A model generated the notes under the pieces. It worked only from the letters and a program-made list of their open reading frames with translations, did not search any database and was not told the origin of the DNA. A program made the translations under genes and the position numbers. Source: Apricaphanius iberus (lineage: Eukaryota; Chordata; Actinopteri; Cyprinodontiformes; Aphaniidae). From it: a DNA stretch of 64,000 nucleotides. The stretch is from positions 3,590,167 to 3,654,166 of the forward strand of contig JAPXFQ010000398.1 of NCBI GenBank assembly GCA_028564705.1, read 5' to 3'. This document shows, in pieces, positions 60,201 through 64,000 of this stretch. Every line of letters begins with the position of its first letter. Position 1 is the first letter of the stretch.

Positions 60201-62210
60201 TTAATCCAGCTTCCCAAATTACCATTTTCCAAAGTTCTAATTAAGAAACAGACCGCAGTTCAGAAATCTGGGTCATAATCCAAATCAATACAAATATATA
60301 AATTTTGAGAGAGAAAGAGGAAAAAACAAAATCTAAATAAATTGTCAGTTACAGAGTCCCCACTAATCAAATGATATATTATGTCATTATTCTAGGATCA
60401 GATCTGTTCCAAAATGTTTTAGGACCTGTAAATTTACTCTCAGCATCAAATAAACTAGCTAACAATCAATACTGAACATCTGAAAGATTAATCTTAAATT
60501 TCAAAACCAAAACCGATTCTTATTTTTCAAAACAAAATGTGCATTCAAATATATGGTAAAAATTATTTCAATGTAGCTGGTCCAATCACATTTTGCCTCT
60601 ACACGATCAGAATAAATGAATTTAGAATTTACTTCTTACTTTCAAATTAAACCATCATTTCGATCACCTCTGATATTCATTATTTGTTCTTAAATAAATC
60701 TACCAAAGACTTTAATTGTTACTTTCAATCCTTAGACCAATTCCAAATTTATCCCCAGTCTGTTAAAAAACAAACTGATTACTTAAAGATGACTCTGTGT
60801 TTTACTGTTTTCTTTTTTTTCAAACTCAAACATTCAAATCCCACTAGTTTATAAACTATCACTATGATAAGTGTTGTTTTGCATGGTAAAAACATTCAAT
60901 TTATAACGGAATTGAAATGTGCTGGGTTATTTCTTGAGCCCCAGTTGAAGTTTGATAACTCCAATAAGCATTTCTGTCCAGAAAATCCTTAAGAATGTTC
61001 AATTGTGTAAATAATTTAACACCAGTCTCCTTTAGGTCATTCATTCAGAGACCAAGCTATATTTCTAAAGTCTATAGAGCCATCAGAAATAAGCCAAACA
61101 TAATTTTAGCATAAATGATACTTATTTAAATCACAGACTCATTTTCTGTACCATTCCACACGGTGCTTATGAAAATAATTTAAACCAGTTTGTTGCTTTC
61201 CAATTAATACCGTTTGCTTTTCGTTAAATTCTTATAATTACTACTTATAGCTTTATCTTTATTTAGGCCAACTTAACAACTCCTGCTTAGATCAATCAAA
61301 AAAAACAAAAAATCCACCTATTTAAAGATTCAAAAAATGCATCTTTTATTTTGACTATAAACTCCCTCTTTTTAATTTTAAAGATGAAATCAAAAATTAA
61401 AACTACACCAAGTCAGAATCGACTCATGAGTAACTGTTCTTAGTCATTTGCGTTTAATCGTAACATGCATAATTATCCCAAATAAATTTACATGCTATCC
61501 TCATAGTTTCGCTCTCCTCGTAAAACCAGTTAACCAAATTCAGCATGTACTTCTTAATCTTTAATCTCCGTACCGTAACAGTTCAGTTAAACATGAAACA
61601 CCTTAAAAAATTGCCCTTCGTAGAAATGTGCTAAACCATTGCCGAAAGGGAGTAGCAACCAAAAGTTATCTGAGCAGTTATCTCGAGGCCGTTTTACATC
61701 CTAATTAACCAGAAAAATTTAACAAGATCCAAATTCGTTTAAGTCTTAACACGGCATTCGTCTGCAGGATTCTGTAATCACTTTCTATCCAAAATCAACT
61801 TTTAGCTTGCAACACATAGAACATGCAGTTAGCCACCACCGCTAACTTAGCATAGCAGCCTAGCTCCACGTGCTACCGTTAGCTTTCTTTGTGAAACGAA
61901 AGCTAAAACAGCACAAAACGTACGGCGAAAACACTCCAAAACATCGCAACAAACACTTTAGAAGATGACTTACCGCAATACCAGGACTTAATCCGCACAA
62001 TTTATACCACTTTACCAAACTTTAATTCGGCACGAACAAAACATCTCCTGTTCGTCCACGCGGACTGAAACATATGTCCCCAATTTCAGCCGTCCCGCAC
62101 AGCAAACACCGATTCAACTACGTCCGTTACAGCCCAAAATCATTAACAAAAAACACAACATTATAAGCAGTGGCTTTTAGTATGACCAAATTAATTATTT
62201 ACTCAGTCAT
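57223..62210 (-). other. non-coding interior of the LTR element
   Basis: Largely AT-rich DNA; the plus strand is poor in G over long distances. A GC-rich patch at about 58000-58140 and another at 58540-58640 give short minus-strand ORFs (58158-57913, 58747-58490) without domains. At 61820-61900, TTAGCATAGCAGCCTAGCTC and similar runs occur. No YxDD box, zinc knuckle or integrase motif seen. Confidence 0.6.
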
Positions 62211-62308
62211 GGGGGGGGGGTGGGGTGTGTGTGTGGGTTGGTGGGTGGGGTGTGGTGAGGGGGGGGGGGATGGGGGGGTGTGGGGGGGGTGTGGGTGGGG
62301 GGGGGGGT
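62211..62308. repeat. G-rich tract, quadruplex-prone
   Basis: About 98 bases consisting almost only of G with single T and occasional A, including several runs of 7-9 G. On the element's own (minus) strand it is C-rich and lies in the leader zone. It is an outlier in the AT-rich interior. Confidence 0.85.
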
Positions 62309-62822
62309 TGAGGTTTCAGACCAGTCTGTTACAAGTTTCGTAGTCCGCTTTGAGAAATTTCCTGGCGCCGGCTTCCAGAAAACCCCTCAAAAGACTCGAA
62401 CAGATGGCAGAAAACCGCCTATAACCACTAATTTATTTATCAAAACATATAGGCACAGCTGTCGTATGTTAGCCGTGCTATTAAGCAAAAACTCACACAG
62501 TATTAGCTCCTAGCTTAGGGCGGCCGCTCTGATGGCCTGTCGTAAATGTTCACAACTAATTCTTATAGATATTTAATTTCAGTTATCCATCATATTCAGT
62601 TATATATTTATTTATCTATGTTAATTTATTTATTATACTCGAGTTCATTATTTATACTATAACATTTTAACCCAAAACGCAACATCAGCAGCACTTTTCG
62701 CCAAGCGCCTGCGTAAAAAACATCTCACACACACATATACAGACATGCGCAGCTCTTCACATCAAAACACCAACACAGTACTTTTATAACATTATTAAAA
62801 ACTAACACCAACAACACTAACC

Positions 62823-63251
62823 TTAATCGGACCACACCAAAAATGCCAATGCCGGACCATTTTCACAATTCCCGTTCGTGGTGCTCAGCCACGCGTCTGG
62901 AAGTAACGCAGCCACTCTCCCAAGTAATCCGATAGACTTAACAGAGGGCGACCCAGGCCCTTCTGTAATCTTTATTCGATTGCTAGCCTGGGAGCTCCAA
63001 AATAGCGACCCATTCTGGGCAGGGTGGCCAACCCGTCGAGTTCCGATCCGCACTTGTGGCTCCGATTTGAGTCGTTGAAGATATCGGTCCGTCCGCTCCA
63101 CTGTCCTCTCCGTCCTCCCCGGAGAAAGGAGTAAGAAACTCCATCTCCCAGCAGGCACCGGTGTCTCTCTGCGGAGCACAAAGCAGTCGCAGTCCTGCTC
63201 AGAAGACAGACACAGACCTGAGAGCAGCTTCAACACACTCCGGGCATGCAA
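62823..63251 (-). other. open frame in the gag position, no ATG
   Basis: A 142-codon open frame lies about 200 bases after the primer site, where gag would start. It opens with TTG rather than ATG and has no internal methionine. The peptide (HARSVLKLLSGLCLSSEQ at the start) has no matrix, capsid or zinc-knuckle motif. I judge it a structured leader rather than a gene. Confidence 0.4.
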
Positions 63252-63435
63252 TAGTGAATCTGCTCAAAACAAAAAACAAAAAACATATTTAACTTGCATG
63301 ACAACATTACCCAATGTTAGATTAACCAATCAATAGAATTTAAAAACTACGCAACTCCGCGCAAATTGTCAATAGAGCAAATACATGTCCGTTTATTAAC
63401 TTAAAAAAATAACTGGATCTTGGTCCAAAACTCTG

Positions 63436-63453
63436 CACACGCCGAGGTCACCA
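63436..63453 (-). promoter_or_regulatory. primer-binding site, tRNA-Trp-like
   Basis: On the minus strand TGGTGACCTCGGCGTG lies three bases after the 5' LTR end. The complement of vertebrate tRNA-Trp 3' end is TGGTGACCCCGACGTG, so 14 of 16 bases agree. tRNA-Trp is the primer known from avian alpharetroviruses. Confidence 0.65.
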
Positions 63454-63456
63454 TGT

Positions 63457-64000
63457 TGTTGAATTAAATAATTATCCTAAGTAATTCAATGCATGTTCAA
63501 GCAGAGACAAAATAGAGCCAATTTCCAGTTCTTAACATTTATTTTGAACAGATTAACAAATTGCAGTTTTACAGAGGAATTTTGCCCCCGTCAGTTCCTC
63601 TGTGGTCCAGACTTAAAGAAATCTGAACAATTAGCTGATCTTCATTTCACAGCTTTATAGACAACCGGGCCTCTAGGCGTTTCTAATCTCTCCAATCAGA
63701 ACATTTTCATACAGTGTCTTAGCTCTTATTGCTGTCAGAAAATTATACGAGTCATATGGGTGTGGACTTTTTTCTTATAAGCATCATCTGAATTTATGTT
63801 TTAAATGCAACGACCAACTGCTAGACAGACATCCTGTTTTTTACAGCTTGCAATAAAACTCACCCCAGAGTTTTATGACTTAAAAGCTTACCTGCATAAA
63901 CAATAGTGTCAGACCCATTTTTTACAACCATGCAAACTATATAAACAGTCTTTTACCTTCTGAATAATAAAAGTTTAAACCTTATGCAGAATTACACCAC
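63457..64000 (-). repeat. 5' LTR of the minus-strand element (one base cut off)
   Basis: Direct copy of 56664-57205 that runs to the last base of the window, ending ACACCAC where the other copy reads ACACCACA. Differences to the left copy are concentrated at about 63740-63830. The outer target duplication is beyond the window. Confidence 0.85.

Larger units (their letters stand above)
56664..64000 (-). mobile_element. LTR retrotransposon without gag/pol (LARD-like), cut by window end
   Basis: Two direct repeats of about 542 bp at 56664-57205 and 63457 to the window end enclose 6.25 kb. Read on the minus strand, the order is 5' LTR, primer-binding site, interior, polypurine tract, 3' LTR, so the element lies on the minus strand. 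LTR limits are TGTGGTGTAA and TTCAACA. The interior gives only short ORFs without protease, reverse transcriptase, RNase H or integrase motifs. Complete cis signals with no proteins define a large retrotransposon derivative mobilised by a partner. The two LTRs differ at about twenty positions, many in one cluster, so the insertion is not very recent. Confidence 0.78.

Noticed and set aside
62823..63251. Possible gag gene of the LTR element
   Set aside because: No ATG, no internal methionine and no gag motif; retained only as an open frame in the leader.
1..64000. CRISPR arrays, operons, prophage or bacterial features
   Set aside because: The window is vertebrate DNA; no regularly spaced direct repeats or bacterial gene organisation exist.

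Overview
The window looks like teleost fish DNA, probably percomorph. The evidence is the repeat content: Tc1/mariner relics, RTE/Rex3-like and CR1/L2/Rex-type LINEs, tRNA-like SINE copies and several families of short inverted-repeat transposons that are typical of fish. I cannot name the species. There is no recognisable protein-coding host gene. The window reads as a gene desert or one very large intron. Every long ORF with clear homology belongs to a transposon.

Layout. 1-11 kb is mostly AT-rich unique DNA with one complete TTA-flanked MITE (2656-3375), Tc1 relics, microsatellites and stretches that look like conserved noncoding elements (about 1.4-1.96 kb and 4.86-5.1 kb). 11.2-15.9 kb is a repeat nest: Tc1 relics flank an RTE-type LINE that was split by insertion of a second LINE. 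16.1-21.5 kb is a second nest: hAT-like termini enclose a TTA-flanked MITE (16112-16790) and a nearly full-length endonuclease/reverse-transcriptase LINE (17142-20467) inactivated by one frameshift and one stop codon. 21.5-38.5 kb is unique AT-rich DNA with old LINE 3' ends and enhancer-like stretches.

38.7-42.8 kb is a dense cluster: a retroviral-type LTR preceded by a polypurine tract, a solo LTR with perfect 5-bp duplications, a MITE directly abutting it, a second MITE, and a SINE. 46.7-47.2 kb holds a second, diverged copy of that second MITE. 47.9-48.4 kb is an RTE fragment. 49.9-50.86 kb is an orphan LTR followed by a primer-binding site that matches tRNA-Pro. From 56664 to the window end lies an LTR retrotransposon on the minus strand with two LTRs, a tRNA-Trp-like primer site and a polypurine tract, but no detectable gag or pol in its 6.25-kb interior.

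The elements do not form a pathway. Their value is the relative insertion history, the shared TTA target preference of four unrelated-looking MITE families, the non-coding LTR element, a few enhancer-like blocks, and one small symmetrical candidate exon at 45145-45222. Family names come from remembered consensus patterns, not from a database search.
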